From JBAVQS01 sp049694275 (GTDB taxonomy: Bacteria > Chloroflexota > Anaerolineae > UBA4142 > SHND01), in contig JBAVQS010000132.1 in the NCBI GenBank assembly GCA_049694275.1, forward strand, positions 1 through 35,232: DNA of 35,232 nt. Direction: 5' to 3'. This document shows positions 23,298 through 30,505 of this stretch, piece by piece. Each line of letters opens with the position of its first letter. Positions within the stretch are counted from its first letter, which is position 1. A program made the position numbers and the translations under genes. The notes below the pieces were generated by a model. The model worked only from the letters and a program-made list of their open reading frames with translations, was not told the origin of the DNA and did not search any database.

Positions 23298-23828
23298 ATG
23301 ATTGACATCGCCGTTTCTGTTCGCCGCACGTTCGTCTTTCCGGCCGCGCTGCCGGCGACGATGGCCTATCTCGCAGACTTTAGGCAGGTCCTGAGCTATT
23401 TGCCCCACCTGCGCCTCGTCAAGGTTCATGCGGCGAATCAATATCGTATCCTTTACCAGGCGACTCAGGCGGGCGTGTATCGCATCTCTTTTTACTGCGA
23501 CCTGCAAGTGCACCTTGACGCGGCGAACCGTATCCTCTCGGTGACGCCGCTCGCGGGCATTCCTCCCGTGTCGTCGCGCGTGACGCTCAACTCCCTCGCC
23601 GGGCAGGGATACTATTCCAGCCAGTCGGCCTTTGAACCCGCAGGCGACCATACCCGCGTGGATTACGTGGTCGAGATCAAGGCGCGGATACCCAAGCGGT
23701 TGCAGTTGCGGTTGGTCCCGGACCGGGTTTTCAAGGATCTCGCACAAGAGCTTGTCAGACAGCGTTTAGAGGAGATGACAGAAGAATTCATCGCGCACTT
23801 GACCGACCGCTATCGTCAGTCTCAGTAG
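23298..23828 (+). CDS. SRPBCC-like (DUF1997-type) hypothetical protein
   Basis: 176 residues. The pattern of a short N-terminal strand (VRRTFVFPAALPATMAYLAD), alternating beta strands in the middle (YRISFYCDLQVHLDAANRILSVTPL, GQGYYSSQSAFEPAGDHTRVDYVVEIKAR), and a long C-terminal helix (DRVFKDLAQELVRQRLEEMTEEFIAHL) is that of the START/SRPBCC lipid-binding fold. It fits best the DUF1997 family known from cyanobacteria and other phyla. These proteins bind hydrophobic ligands; a function is not known here. No membrane segment or signal peptide. The neighbours, Bcp and an S51 peptidase, run in the same direction but are 150 bases downstream, so co-transcription is uncertain. Confidence 0.65.
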   Translation: MIDIAVSVRRTFVFPAALPATMAYLADFRQVLSYLPHLRLVKVHAANQYRILYQATQAGVYRISFYCDLQVHLDAANRILSVTPLAGIPPVSSRVTLNSLAGQGYYSSQSAFEPAGDHTRVDYVVEIKARIPKRLQLRLVPDRVFKDLAQELVRQRLEEMTEEFIAHLTDRYRQSQ

Positions 23829-23981
23829 ATCACATTTTGACCCGGCGGTCCTCTCTTTCACCCGATTCCGATTTGTTTTGGAACACGAGAAACGCGAAAG
23901 ATCGACAGAGATTCATCAAGCGACGGTCACATGCGCTCCCCGGACGGGAGGCGTAACAATCTTACAAGGAGACAGATCATA

Positions 23982-24452
23982 ATGACAGAACTTTCCCTCG
24001 TCGGGCAAAAGGCGCCCGAATTTACATTGAACGACGACCAGGGGAAACCGGTCAAGTTGGCCGATTTTCGCGGACAAAAGGTCATTCTCTATTTTTATCC
24101 CAAGGACGATACGCCCGGCTGCACCGCGCAGGCGTGCGGGTTCCGCGACCGCTATGTGGACATTCAGGACAAGAACGGGGTGGTGATTGGAATCAGCCCC
24201 GACGATGCGGGCTCCCATCAGAAATTCCGCACCAAGTACAACCTCCCCTTTATTCTCCTCTCTGATCCAGACCATGCCGTCGCGGACAAGTATGGGGCGT
24301 GGGGCGAGAAATCATTCATGGGGCGCAAACACATGGGGATTATTCGCAGCCATTTTGTGATTGACGCAACGGGCCATGTGACCGACGCGCAAATCAAAGT
24401 CAACGCCAAGGAGAGTCCGGACCTGGCGTACGATATGATTGGCTTTAAATAA
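23982..24452 (+). CDS. bcp: thioredoxin-dependent peroxiredoxin, Bcp family
   Basis: 156 residues from ATG 23982, which has AAGGAGA 9-10 nt upstream; a frame open from 23931 adds a basic tail unlikely to be translated. The family signature FYPKDDTPGCTAQACGFRD holds the peroxidatic Cys at residue 47 and the resolving Cys at 52, the atypical 2-Cys arrangement of Bcp/PrxQ. The core thioredoxin fold follows, with GISPDDAGSHQKFRTKYNLPF and a conserved Asp-Pro-Asp near 90. It reduces hydrogen peroxide and organic peroxides in the cytoplasm using thioredoxin. The S51-family gene follows after 20 nt, so they may be co-transcribed. Confidence 0.95.
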   Translation: MTELSLVGQKAPEFTLNDDQGKPVKLADFRGQKVILYFYPKDDTPGCTAQACGFRDRYVDIQDKNGVVIGISPDDAGSHQKFRTKYNLPFILLSDPDHAVADKYGAWGEKSFMGRKHMGIIRSHFVIDATGHVTDAQIKVNAKESPDLAYDMIGFK

Positions 24453-24472
24453 CGAATCGTGCAGGGAGAGAT

Positions 24473-25180
24473 ATGAGAGGGACATTGGCTCTGGTCGGGG
24501 CCGGGGAATTTCTCGATACGATGAATGAAGTGGACCGTCAGTTGCTGGCGAGCGCGGGGGGCAAGCGGGTGGTCGTCCTGCCCACCGCTTCGGCGCCGGA
24601 TGGTCCGGGCGTGCCCGAGCGATGGGCGCGGATGGGGGTCGAGCATTTTACGAATCTGGGCGCGCAGGTCGAGGGCGTGATGGCGCTGGACCGCGCCGGA
24701 TGTGAAAGCCCCGAGCACGCGGACCGGGTGCGCGCGGCCAACCTGGTTTATTTCTCCGGCGGCAAGCCCGATTATCTCTACCAGACTTTGGCAGGGAGCG
24801 CCGTTTGGTCGGCCGTGCAAGAGGTGCTGGCGCGCGGCGGCATGCTGGCGGGGTGCAGCGCCGGGGCGATGATTATGGGCGCCTATGTGCCCGAGTTTAA
24901 CTCACGGTTCGGTGTCCCGTCGGTGAACCGATGGCAGGAGGCGTTTGCGCTCGTGCCTCACGCCATCGTCGCGCCGCATTACAACGAATTCCCCGAGATG
25001 ATGGTCAACCTGATCTTTGGTCACCGGCCGGCCGATACCTACCTGATCGGCGTGGACGGGCATACGGCGCTGGTCGGGCAGGGGGAGCAGTGGCAGGCGG
25101 TCGGCGCCGGTCGTGTGACGGTCCGGCATGGGCCGGCCACCCATCGCTACACCGCAGGGCAGGCCGTCGCGCTTGTGTAA
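24473..25180 (+). CDS. peptidase S51 / cyanophycinase-like protein
   Basis: 235 residues with the class-I-glutamine-amidotransferase-like fold of the S51 serine peptidases. GTLALVGAGEF at the N-terminus and VYFSGGKPD at 92-100 come first. The nucleophile elbow MLAGCSAGAM follows with Ser at 129. PHYNEFPE after it supplies the expected His at 169, near the active site. This group includes cyanophycinases, which cleave beta-Asp-Arg dipeptides, and dipeptidase E, which cleaves Asp-X. No cyanophycin synthetase is in the window. A typical cyanophycinase is somewhat longer (about 270), so a peptidase of related type is more careful. It ends just before a strong hairpin element. Confidence 0.8.
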   Translation: MRGTLALVGAGEFLDTMNEVDRQLLASAGGKRVVVLPTASAPDGPGVPERWARMGVEHFTNLGAQVEGVMALDRAGCESPEHADRVRAANLVYFSGGKPDYLYQTLAGSAVWSAVQEVLARGGMLAGCSAGAMIMGAYVPEFNSRFGVPSVNRWQEAFALVPHAIVAPHYNEFPEMMVNLIFGHRPADTYLIGVDGHTALVGQGEQWQAVGAGRVTVRHGPATHRYTAGQAVALV

Positions 25181-25189
25181 GACCCCGAC

Positions 25190-25248
25190 GGTTTTAGAAA
25201 CTCATTCGCAGGTGAGACCCCAGGGGTTTCTAAAACCCCTGGGGTCTC
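25190..25248. terminator. hairpin repeat with an alternative pairing partner (copy A)
   Basis: GAGACCCCAGGGGTTT (25214-25229) and AAACCCCTGGGGTCTC (25233-25248) form a perfect 16-bp stem with a 3-nt loop, between convergent genes (ends 25180 and 25256). An upstream segment GGTTTTAGAAAC (25190-25201) is an exact complement of GTTTCTAAAACC (25226-25237), which includes the loop. The two structures therefore exclude each other. A related stem lies at 29746-29779. It is probably a bidirectional terminator or dispersed hairpin. Confidence 0.65.
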
Positions 25249-25255
25249 TAAGCAA

Positions 25256-26314
25256 TCACGGCGCGATCAGGTTGAGGTCCCCAAATTCGTGCCAGAGATA
25301 TCCCCGCTCGATCGCTTGCTGATAAGCGGCTTGCAGGCGCTCCGGATCGACGAACGCGCTCAACAGGTCGAGATGGCTCGCCTCTGGCTCATGCAGCCCG
25401 GTAATCAACCCCTCCACGGCGCGCAGCCGGTGATGCGCGTCAATATGCAGTCGCGTTCGTCCCTCTCCTGACAGCACAGTCCCATCCGGCCGCGCCACTG
25501 TCTCAAGCACGCGCACCACGGTCGTTCCGACGGCAATGACGCGCCCCCCGCGCGCGTGGGTTTCGTTCACCGCGCGCGCCGCCTCATCCGGCAGTTGGAA
25601 CTCTTCGTCATAGTTGGGATGGGTCGCGTCGATTGCATCATCGCGGGTGGACGAGAGCCCGGTGTGCAGGCTGAGCGAAGCCAGCCCGATTCCCCGGCGG
25701 CGAAGCTGGAGCAGCAATTCCCAGGTAAAGGCGCGGCCGGCCGACGGCATTTCCACAGAGCCTGGCCGGGTGGCATACACGGTCTGATACAAATCAATGG
25801 GGAGCGCATCCCGGACATAGGTATAGCGCACCGGTTCGCCGAAACGGTAGATGTGATCGATCAGTTCGAGACAGCATGTGTCGAACCGGATGCGCCACAA
25901 AAAGGGGAGCTCGGCGTTGATTCCCTGGACCTCGCCGTGCAGGCCACCGCCAAAATCAAGCAGCATTCCCGGCCGGCCAACATGCGTCCGGCCGTTGAGC
26001 AAAAGCACGTCCCAGCGGTCTTGGGCGCGCTGGTGTGCCAGGCGGACCTCAATCGCTGCGCCGGATTGATCATGGGCGCGCAAGAGGCCGGGGATCGTCC
26101 GGCTGTTATTGACGACGAGCAGGTCGCCCGGATGGAGAAAATCGCCGAGCGCGTCAAAGCGGATATGCGTGAAAGGACCGCACACACGGGGCAGGACCAG
26201 CAAGCGCACCTGGTCGCGGCGCAGGCCGCGATATTCTGGCGGCACGTGCGCCTCCAGTTCCGGCGGGAGGCTAAACCGGATGGCCGGCGTGCTCCGCGCC
26301 GTATCGAGGTTCAT
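25256..26314 (-). CDS. queA: S-adenosylmethionine:tRNA ribosyltransferase-isomerase
   Basis: 352 residues, normal QueA size. It transfers and rearranges ribose from SAM to preQ1 in tRNA to give epoxyqueuosine. Signature segments are PRVCGPFTHIRFDALGDFLHPGDLLVVNNSRTIPG read in order, DVLLLNGR, then YQTVYATRPGSVEMPSAGRAFT and LHTGLSSTR. VIAVGTTVVRVLETVARPDG and GLITGLHEPEASHLDLLSAF complete the core, and YLWHEFGDLNLI forms the C-terminus. The start overlaps the stop of the upstream SDR gene by four bases. No other queuosine gene (tgt, queCDEF, queG) is in the window. Confidence 0.93.
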   Translation of the reverse strand: MNLDTARSTPAIRFSLPPELEAHVPPEYRGLRRDQVRLLVLPRVCGPFTHIRFDALGDFLHPGDLLVVNNSRTIPGLLRAHDQSGAAIEVRLAHQRAQDRWDVLLLNGRTHVGRPGMLLDFGGGLHGEVQGINAELPFLWRIRFDTCCLELIDHIYRFGEPVRYTYVRDALPIDLYQTVYATRPGSVEMPSAGRAFTWELLLQLRRRGIGLASLSLHTGLSSTRDDAIDATHPNYDEEFQLPDEAARAVNETHARGGRVIAVGTTVVRVLETVARPDGTVLSGEGRTRLHIDAHHRLRAVEGLITGLHEPEASHLDLLSAFVDPERLQAAYQQAIERGYLWHEFGDLNLIAP

Positions 26315-27060
26315 GGGTTCACCTTTTTGGCGCCGTCAAATGCCTGCGCCTCAAAGCGTTGGCCGCTGATGCCGGCTGCTTTTTCGGAGGCCAGATAAAT
26401 AAAGACCTCGGTCACCTGCTCGGGCCGGGCCCACTGCGCCGGGTCCTCGCCCGGCTCGGCCGCGCGGTGCATCTCGGTATCCATACTGCCAGGATCCACG
26501 CTGTTGATGCAGACCTGCGTTCCGGCGAGCTCCGCCGCCCACGTCCGCGTCAGATGGTCCAGCGCCGCTTTGGAAACGCCATACGCGCCCCAGCCGGGAT
26601 ACCCCACGACGCCGGCATCCGAGCTCACGTTGATAATCGCCCCCCGGTTGCGCGCGAGCATCTGCCCGATGAGCGCGCGGGTCAGCAAAAAGGGCGCCTC
26701 GACATTGGTGCGCAGGACCTGCTCGAAATCTTCAATCGGGTAATCGGTCAAATAGGGCATGGGGGTCGGACCGAGGGCTGAGGCATTGTTGATGAGCACG
26801 TCGACGCGTCCAAAGCGCGCCAGCCCCTCCGCGACCAGGCGCTCGACATCCGCTCGGTCCGATACGTCGGCGGCGACGGCCACCACAGGCGCTCCCAACC
26901 GGGCCGCCTGCGCTTGCGTCTCGGCCAACGCCGGCGCGCTGGCCGGACGCGAATTGAGAATCAGTTGGGCCCCTTGCCGGGCAAACGCGAGGGCGAGGGC
27001 GCGTCCCAGGCCCCGCGACGCGCCGGTGATCAAAACAACCCTGTCGGATAACATTCCCAT
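26311..27060 (-). CDS. SDR-family oxidoreductase
   Basis: 249 residues of a classical short-chain dehydrogenase/reductase. The Rossmann motif is TGASRGLG (about 13-20), an acidic step VAADVSD follows, then VLINNAS. INVSSDAG carries the catalytic Ser region, and YGVSK holds the catalytic Tyr and Lys. The C-terminal half has CINSVDPGSMDTEMH with the PG motif and a loop that shapes the substrate pocket. The start ATG at 27060 has GGAGGGGA directly upstream. It precedes queA with a four-base overlap and is divergent from the SufR-like regulator gene, which may control it. The substrate is unknown. Confidence 0.9.
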   Translation of the reverse strand: MGMLSDRVVLITGASRGLGRALALAFARQGAQLILNSRPASAPALAETQAQAARLGAPVVAVAADVSDRADVERLVAEGLARFGRVDVLINNASALGPTPMPYLTDYPIEDFEQVLRTNVEAPFLLTRALIGQMLARNRGAIINVSSDAGVVGYPGWGAYGVSKAALDHLTRTWAAELAGTQVCINSVDPGSMDTEMHRAAEPGEDPAQWARPEQVTEVFIYLASEKAAGISGQRFEAQAFDGAKKVNP

Positions 27061-27118
27061 TGTCCCCTCCCGCTCCTTCTGCTCGAACCTGCCGTCATTC
27101 TAAACCGGTTTCCCCACT

Positions 27119-27154
27119 TTGTCAACTTAAAAGTTTATAAAGTTGTCAAATTAA
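27119..27154 (+). promoter_or_regulatory. TTGTCAA(C/A)TTAA direct repeat in the divergent promoter region
   Basis: TTGTCAACTTAA (27119-27130) and TTGTCAAATTAA (27143-27154) match at 11 of 12 positions with starts 24 nt apart. The second copy carries the -35 box of the regulator gene. A repeat in this place suits an operator for self-control by the SufR-like protein, and possibly for control of the SDR-queA pair on the other side. Confidence 0.5.
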
Positions 27155-27171
27155 CCCAAGTGTGCTAAGAT
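27143..27171 (+). promoter_or_regulatory. promoter of the SufR-like regulator gene
   Basis: TTGTCA (27143-27148), 17-nt spacing, TAAGAT (27166-27171). The predicted start of transcription is about 27178, 4 nt before the ATG at 27182, so the mRNA would be leaderless or nearly so. This is the best full promoter in the window. Confidence 0.65.
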
Positions 27172-27181
27172 GGCAGGTACC

Positions 27182-27859
27182 ATGAACGAGAGCGAGAATC
27201 CAAGCACGCGCCGCGATATTGTGCGCCGTCTCCGGCTGGCCGGCGGCATGACCGCGCAGCAGCTCGCGGCCGAGCTCCATATTACGTCGATGGGAGTCCG
27301 CCGCCATTTAACGGCGCTGGAAAAGGACGGCCTGGTGCGCATCGAGTTGCAGCGCCTGCCGGCCGGACGCCCCGCCTATGTGTATCAACTGACCGAAGCG
27401 GGATACGATACCTTTCCGCGGAACTATGACCTGCTCGCCACACAGTTGCTCGACGCGGTGCAGGCGCGTGAGGGCGCGGGCCGGATCGACGAGCTGTTTG
27501 CCGGGCGGATGGACCAACTGGTCGCGCAGTACGAGCCCCGCATGCGCGGCAAGGACCTGGCCGGGCGTGTGGCCGAGCTGGCCCGCATCCAGGATGAGAA
27601 CGGGTATATGGCGGTATGGGAAAAGGTGGAGGGGGGCTATCTGCTCAAGGAGCAGAACTGCGCCATCTATCGCGTCGCGTGCCGCTTTCAGTCCGCCTGC
27701 CGGTACGAGATGGACCTCTTTCGCCGCCTGCTCGATGCGGATATTGAGCGGGTCGAGCACCAGGTGAAAGGGGAACTGACCTGCGCGTACCGCATCGCCG
27801 CGCGCAAACCGGTCCGGTCTCTAGTCCGGCGCAAGGTCAAGAGGACACCGGCAGCGTAA
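27182..27859 (+). CDS. ArsR/SufR-like winged-helix regulator with a Cys-containing C-terminal domain
   Basis: 225 residues from ATG 27182, placed by the promoter just upstream; a start at 27170 would overlap the -10 box. The first 75 residues are a winged helix: RRDIVRRLRLAGGMTAQQL, then AAELHITSMGVRRHLTALEK, and the wing VRIELQRLPAGRPAYVYQLT. The C-terminal half matches SufR-type regulators in its tail: EQNCAIYRVACRFQSACRYE and, later, GELTCAYRI. Cys are at 160, 167, 173 and 201; the first, third and fourth keep SufR-like spacing, while the third SufR Cys position appears to be Asp. It may bind an Fe-S cluster, but this is not certain. It probably acts on its own promoter and on the divergent SDR-queA pair; no suf genes are nearby. 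Confidence 0.8.
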   Translation: MNESENPSTRRDIVRRLRLAGGMTAQQLAAELHITSMGVRRHLTALEKDGLVRIELQRLPAGRPAYVYQLTEAGYDTFPRNYDLLATQLLDAVQAREGAGRIDELFAGRMDQLVAQYEPRMRGKDLAGRVAELARIQDENGYMAVWEKVEGGYLLKEQNCAIYRVACRFQSACRYEMDLFRRLLDADIERVEHQVKGELTCAYRIAARKPVRSLVRRKVKRTPAA

Positions 27860-28958
27860 AGCGAATGGTCGTGCCCTGCCCCGGCGTGCTGCGGGCAGAG
27901 ATCTCGCCGCCGTGCACGTTCACCAGGTTTCGGGCAATGGCCAGCCCCAGCCCGCTCCCCCGCGAATCGCGCGATTTATAAAACCGGTCAAAGATATGCG
28001 GTAGCTCTTGCGCCGGAATGCCCTGGCCGGTATCGCTCACGTCAATCGCGACCCGGCGCTGCTCCGGCTCAGCCGTGCACTGCACCTGGATTACGCCCCC
28101 CGGCTGGGTATAGTGCAGCGCGTTGGTCAATAGATTCGCCAGCACCTCCCGGATGCGCGCCGGGTCCACTGAAATGGTCGGCAGGTGCGGGTCGATATCG
28201 GTCTGGAAGGTGACGCCTGCGGTCTCCGCCTGTGGGCGAAATGAAGCGACCGTTTCGCCAACCAGCGTCGCCAGGTCGGTCGCCTCCGGCTGTAGCTTGA
28301 GCGAGCCGCTCTCGGTGAGCGCCAGCGTACGCAGGTCCTCGATCAATCGCGCAAGGAGGCGCGTCTCGTCCAGGATGGGCTCCAGGTGCTCGCGATCCGT
28401 CGGGTAAATTCCATCAACCATCCCCTCCAGGTTTCCCTGCACCACGGTCAACGGGGTCCGCAGTTCGTGCGTGACATCGGCGAGCAGGTTGCGTCGCTGC
28501 TCGTCGGTCTCTTGCAATCGCGTCGCCATCGAGTTGAACGCGCGGGCCAGCATCCGCACCTCCGCCGTGCCGCGCTCGGCGACCCGGGCCGAGTAGTCCC
28601 CTTCGGCGACGCGCCCCGCCGCTTCGACCAGGTCCCCCAGCGGCGCGGCAATCCGGCTCACGACCCGCACGATCAGCCAGACGATGGCGGCGATGCCGGC
28701 GATCAGGACCAGGCCAATCGGGCGCGGGATGTTGATTACAATGCCGGGCCAGAGCGTTGCTCCCCCCTGAGCCGTCTCCAGGAACATGAATAGCAAAACG
28801 AAAAAGAATGCCGCGCCCAGCGACGTGATAATCATGAGCAAGGCGGGGACGAGCAAGAGACGCCGGCGGCCGCGCCAGTGACGGCGAACGGGAGGCCAGG
28901 GCTCGTCTTGCGGCCACCACGGAGGGGGGCGCCGGCGGTGAGAATTCCAGGGGAACAT
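27837..28958 (-). CDS. HAMP-domain sensor histidine kinase
   Basis: 373 residues. A Pro/Arg/Trp-rich cytoplasmic start (1-32) precedes two membrane helices (about 34-60 and 78-103) with a short outer loop of only about 18 residues, so the signal may be sensed in the membrane. A HAMP domain (104-155) follows, then HisKA with H164 in DVTHELRTPL. The ATPase domain has N-box LANLLTNALHY, G1 DTGQGIPAQELP, F-box FDRFYKS and G2 GSGLGLAIA. It phosphorylates the response regulator encoded upstream. No ribosome binding site precedes the ATG at 28958. A palindromic repeat fills the space between regulator and kinase genes. Confidence 0.93.
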   Translation of the reverse strand: MFPWNSHRRRPPPWWPQDEPWPPVRRHWRGRRRLLLVPALLMIITSLGAAFFFVLLFMFLETAQGGATLWPGIVINIPRPIGLVLIAGIAAIVWLIVRVVSRIAAPLGDLVEAAGRVAEGDYSARVAERGTAEVRMLARAFNSMATRLQETDEQRRNLLADVTHELRTPLTVVQGNLEGMVDGIYPTDREHLEPILDETRLLARLIEDLRTLALTESGSLKLQPEATDLATLVGETVASFRPQAETAGVTFQTDIDPHLPTISVDPARIREVLANLLTNALHYTQPGGVIQVQCTAEPEQRRVAIDVSDTGQGIPAQELPHIFDRFYKSRDSRGSGLGLAIARNLVNVHGGEISARSTPGQGTTIRFTLPVSS

Positions 28959-28972
28959 AGATAGGGATGTTC

Positions 28973-29049
28973 TGTCATTGCGAGGAGTGTTGCTTGTGAC
29001 GAAGCAATCTCCCTGGTAACCCGGAATTGCTTCGCGCCCCGCAATGACA
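28973..29049. repeat. CATTGCGAG...GAAGCAATC palindromic repeat, copy 2
   Basis: The outer arms TGTCATTGCG and CGCAATGACA are perfect 10-base inverted repeats, and the inner CGAAGCAAT/ATTGCTTCG arms are 9 bases. It shares CATTGCGAG and GAAGCAATC with copy 1 (5927-6050) but lacks that copy's second inner hairpin. It occupies nearly the whole space between the response regulator and histidine kinase genes of one operon. Confidence 0.75.
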
Positions 29050-29053
29050 AATG

Positions 29054-29734
29054 TTATTTGTCGGCGAACTTGTAGCCGACGCCGTATACGGTCAGGATAT
29101 AGCGCGGCTCGCGCGGGTTGAGCTCGAGCTTGCGCCGAATATTTTTGATATGCGCGTCGATCGCGCGTTCGTAGGATTCAAAGGCGATCCCGCGCACCGC
29201 GTCGAGCAACTGAGCGCGGGAGAGGATGCGGCCGGGCTCGCGGGCAAGCGCGGCGAGCAGTTGAAACTCGGTCGCGGTCAATTCGACCGGCCGGTCGCCG
29301 GCCAGCACGCGCATGCGCGGCACGTCGAGCGTCAGGTCCGCGGCGCGAATGGTTTCGTTCCCCGCGTTCGCATTTTCAAAACGGCGCAGGACGGCGCGGA
29401 CGCGGGCGACGAGCTCTTTGGGGCTGAACGGTTTCGTCATATAGTCGTCCGCCCCGAGCTCCAACCCCACCAGCTTGTCTGTTTCTTCGGTTCGCGCGGT
29501 GAGCATAATGATCGGGATGTTCGACTCTTTGCGCACCGCGCGCGTGACATCCAACCCATCCACCTCCGGCAAACCGAGATCGAGAATCACCAGGTCCGGT
29601 TTCGCCGCGCGGATCGTCGCCAGCGCCGACTTGCCATCAAACGCCGTCAAAACGGTCATGCCCGCGTGTTCGATATAGTCGCGGGCAATCTGGACAATCT
29701 TGGGCTCGTCGTCGACAACCAGAATCGTTTTCAT
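29054..29734 (-). CDS. OmpR/PhoB-family response regulator
   Basis: 226 residues. The receiver domain has the acidic pair D8-D9, the phosphorylation site D52 in LVILDLGLP, a Thr near 79 in MLTARTE and the Lys in YMTKPFSPKELV. The C-terminal winged helix (about 130-226) shows ELTATEFQLLAALAREPGRI, then a recognition helix in SYERAIDAHIKNIRRKLE and the final YGVGYKF. It binds direct repeats near promoters when phosphorylated. It lies upstream of the histidine kinase gene, with which it pairs. There is no clear ribosome binding site at 29734; a strong hairpin (29746-29779) sits 11 nt upstream of the start. The His/Pro-rich membrane protein gene before it is a likely target. Confidence 0.94.
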   Translation of the reverse strand: MKTILVVDDEPKIVQIARDYIEHAGMTVLTAFDGKSALATIRAAKPDLVILDLGLPEVDGLDVTRAVRKESNIPIIMLTARTEETDKLVGLELGADDYMTKPFSPKELVARVRAVLRRFENANAGNETIRAADLTLDVPRMRVLAGDRPVELTATEFQLLAALAREPGRILSRAQLLDAVRGIAFESYERAIDAHIKNIRRKLELNPREPRYILTVYGVGYKFADK

Positions 29735-29745
29735 CAGATCGGGAT

Positions 29746-29779
29746 AGACCCGAGGGGTTTGAGAAAACCCCTCGGGTCT
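29746..29779. terminator. hairpin repeat (copy B) between a membrane-protein gene and the response regulator gene
   Basis: AGACCCGAGGGGTTT (29746-29760) and AAACCCCTCGGGTCT (29765-29779) form a perfect 15-bp stem with a 4-nt loop. It has the same sequence frame as the stem at 25214-25248, with one base pair changed from C-G to G-C. It lies 9 nt past the stop of the gene at 29789 and 11 nt before the start at 29734, so it may attenuate transcription into the two-component genes. Confidence 0.6.
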
Positions 29780-29788
29780 CGTTGTTGT

Positions 29789-30289
29789 TCAGCGTTCGGG
29801 ATTGGGTCCCGGCGTGGGCGGCTGTGGAAAAGGCGGCGGTGTCGGACCCCAGTTCTGCTGGAACGGCGGCTGCGTAGGCCCCTGAGATTGCGGCGGGGCC
29901 TGGTGCGCGCGGCGGTGCCATTCTTCGAACATGGGCGGGACGCCCCCTTCACCCCAACCCCGGCCGTGATGCCCGCGCCAATGCCCGCCGTGCGACCGGA
30001 ATATCATGCGGAACAGGGTAAAGAGCACCGCGAGCCCAATCAGCGGTCCAATAAAACTCAAGAATCCGCCGCCAAAGGGCCGAAACGATGGGCCATAATA
30101 TGGATAGGGCGCGGGGGCCGTGCTGGGCGCAGGGACGGCCGGCGCAACCGGCGCGGGCGCATAGCGCCCCCCATCCATGACCCCCTGCATCACCCCCATA
30201 TTATACACGGACATGCCGACGCCGGCGATTACGCATAACAAGACCACCGCCGCCACCAGTCCGGCCCCCATGAAATGTCTGCCGTTCAT
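29789..30289 (-). CDS. hypothetical membrane protein, Pro/Gly/His-rich
   Basis: 166 residues with a strong AGGAGG 9 nt before the ATG. It has two membrane helices: one at the N-terminus (about 8-30, VAAVVLLCVIAGVGMSVY), possibly a signal anchor, and one at about 78-97 (FIGPLIGLAVLFTLFRMIF). Between them is a Pro/Ala-rich stretch with Tyr and Gly (APAPYPYYGPSFRPFGGG). After the second helix come SHGGHWRGHHGRGW and a long Pro/Gln-rich tail. The His/Gly segment could bind metal, but this is a guess. I do not recognise the family. It lies directly upstream of a two-component pair on the same strand and may be controlled by it or be part of its signal path. Confidence 0.7.
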   Translation of the reverse strand: MNGRHFMGAGLVAAVVLLCVIAGVGMSVYNMGVMQGVMDGGRYAPAPVAPAVPAPSTAPAPYPYYGPSFRPFGGGFLSFIGPLIGLAVLFTLFRMIFRSHGGHWRGHHGRGWGEGGVPPMFEEWHRRAHQAPPQSQGPTQPPFQQNWGPTPPPFPQPPTPGPNPER

Positions 30290-30306
30290 TGTTCATCCTC
30301 CTGTTG

Positions 30307-30345
30307 GGTCACGGGGGCGAGCACGCGTCTCGCTCCCCCATGACC
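30307..30345. promoter_or_regulatory. imperfect hairpin in the probable leader of the 29789-30289 gene
   Basis: GGTCA/TGACC, GGGGG/CCCCC and CGAG/CTCG pair in series (14 bp, one mismatch and one 2-nt bulge) around a 7-nt loop. It lies just upstream of the ribosome binding site of the minus-strand gene. A short T-run (GCTTTTG) follows on the plus strand only. Confidence 0.4.
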
Positions 30346-30505
30346 GCTTTTGATTGTAGAGCCCACTTTTGCTCACTGACATGAGGATTATGCCGCAGGA
30401 TTGTGTAGCAATGATGAAGGCGGGATGGAGGGATTTCGGAGGTCCATCTTGATACTTTCTTGACCCTTTCCCCCCGTTTCTTGTCCCGCACGTGACTCGT
30501 TCCGG

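Noticed and set aside
29051..30238. Plus-strand open frame of 395 codons
   Set aside because: Antisense to the response regulator and the Pro/Gly-rich protein genes; crosses their boundary and a hairpin without any start signal.
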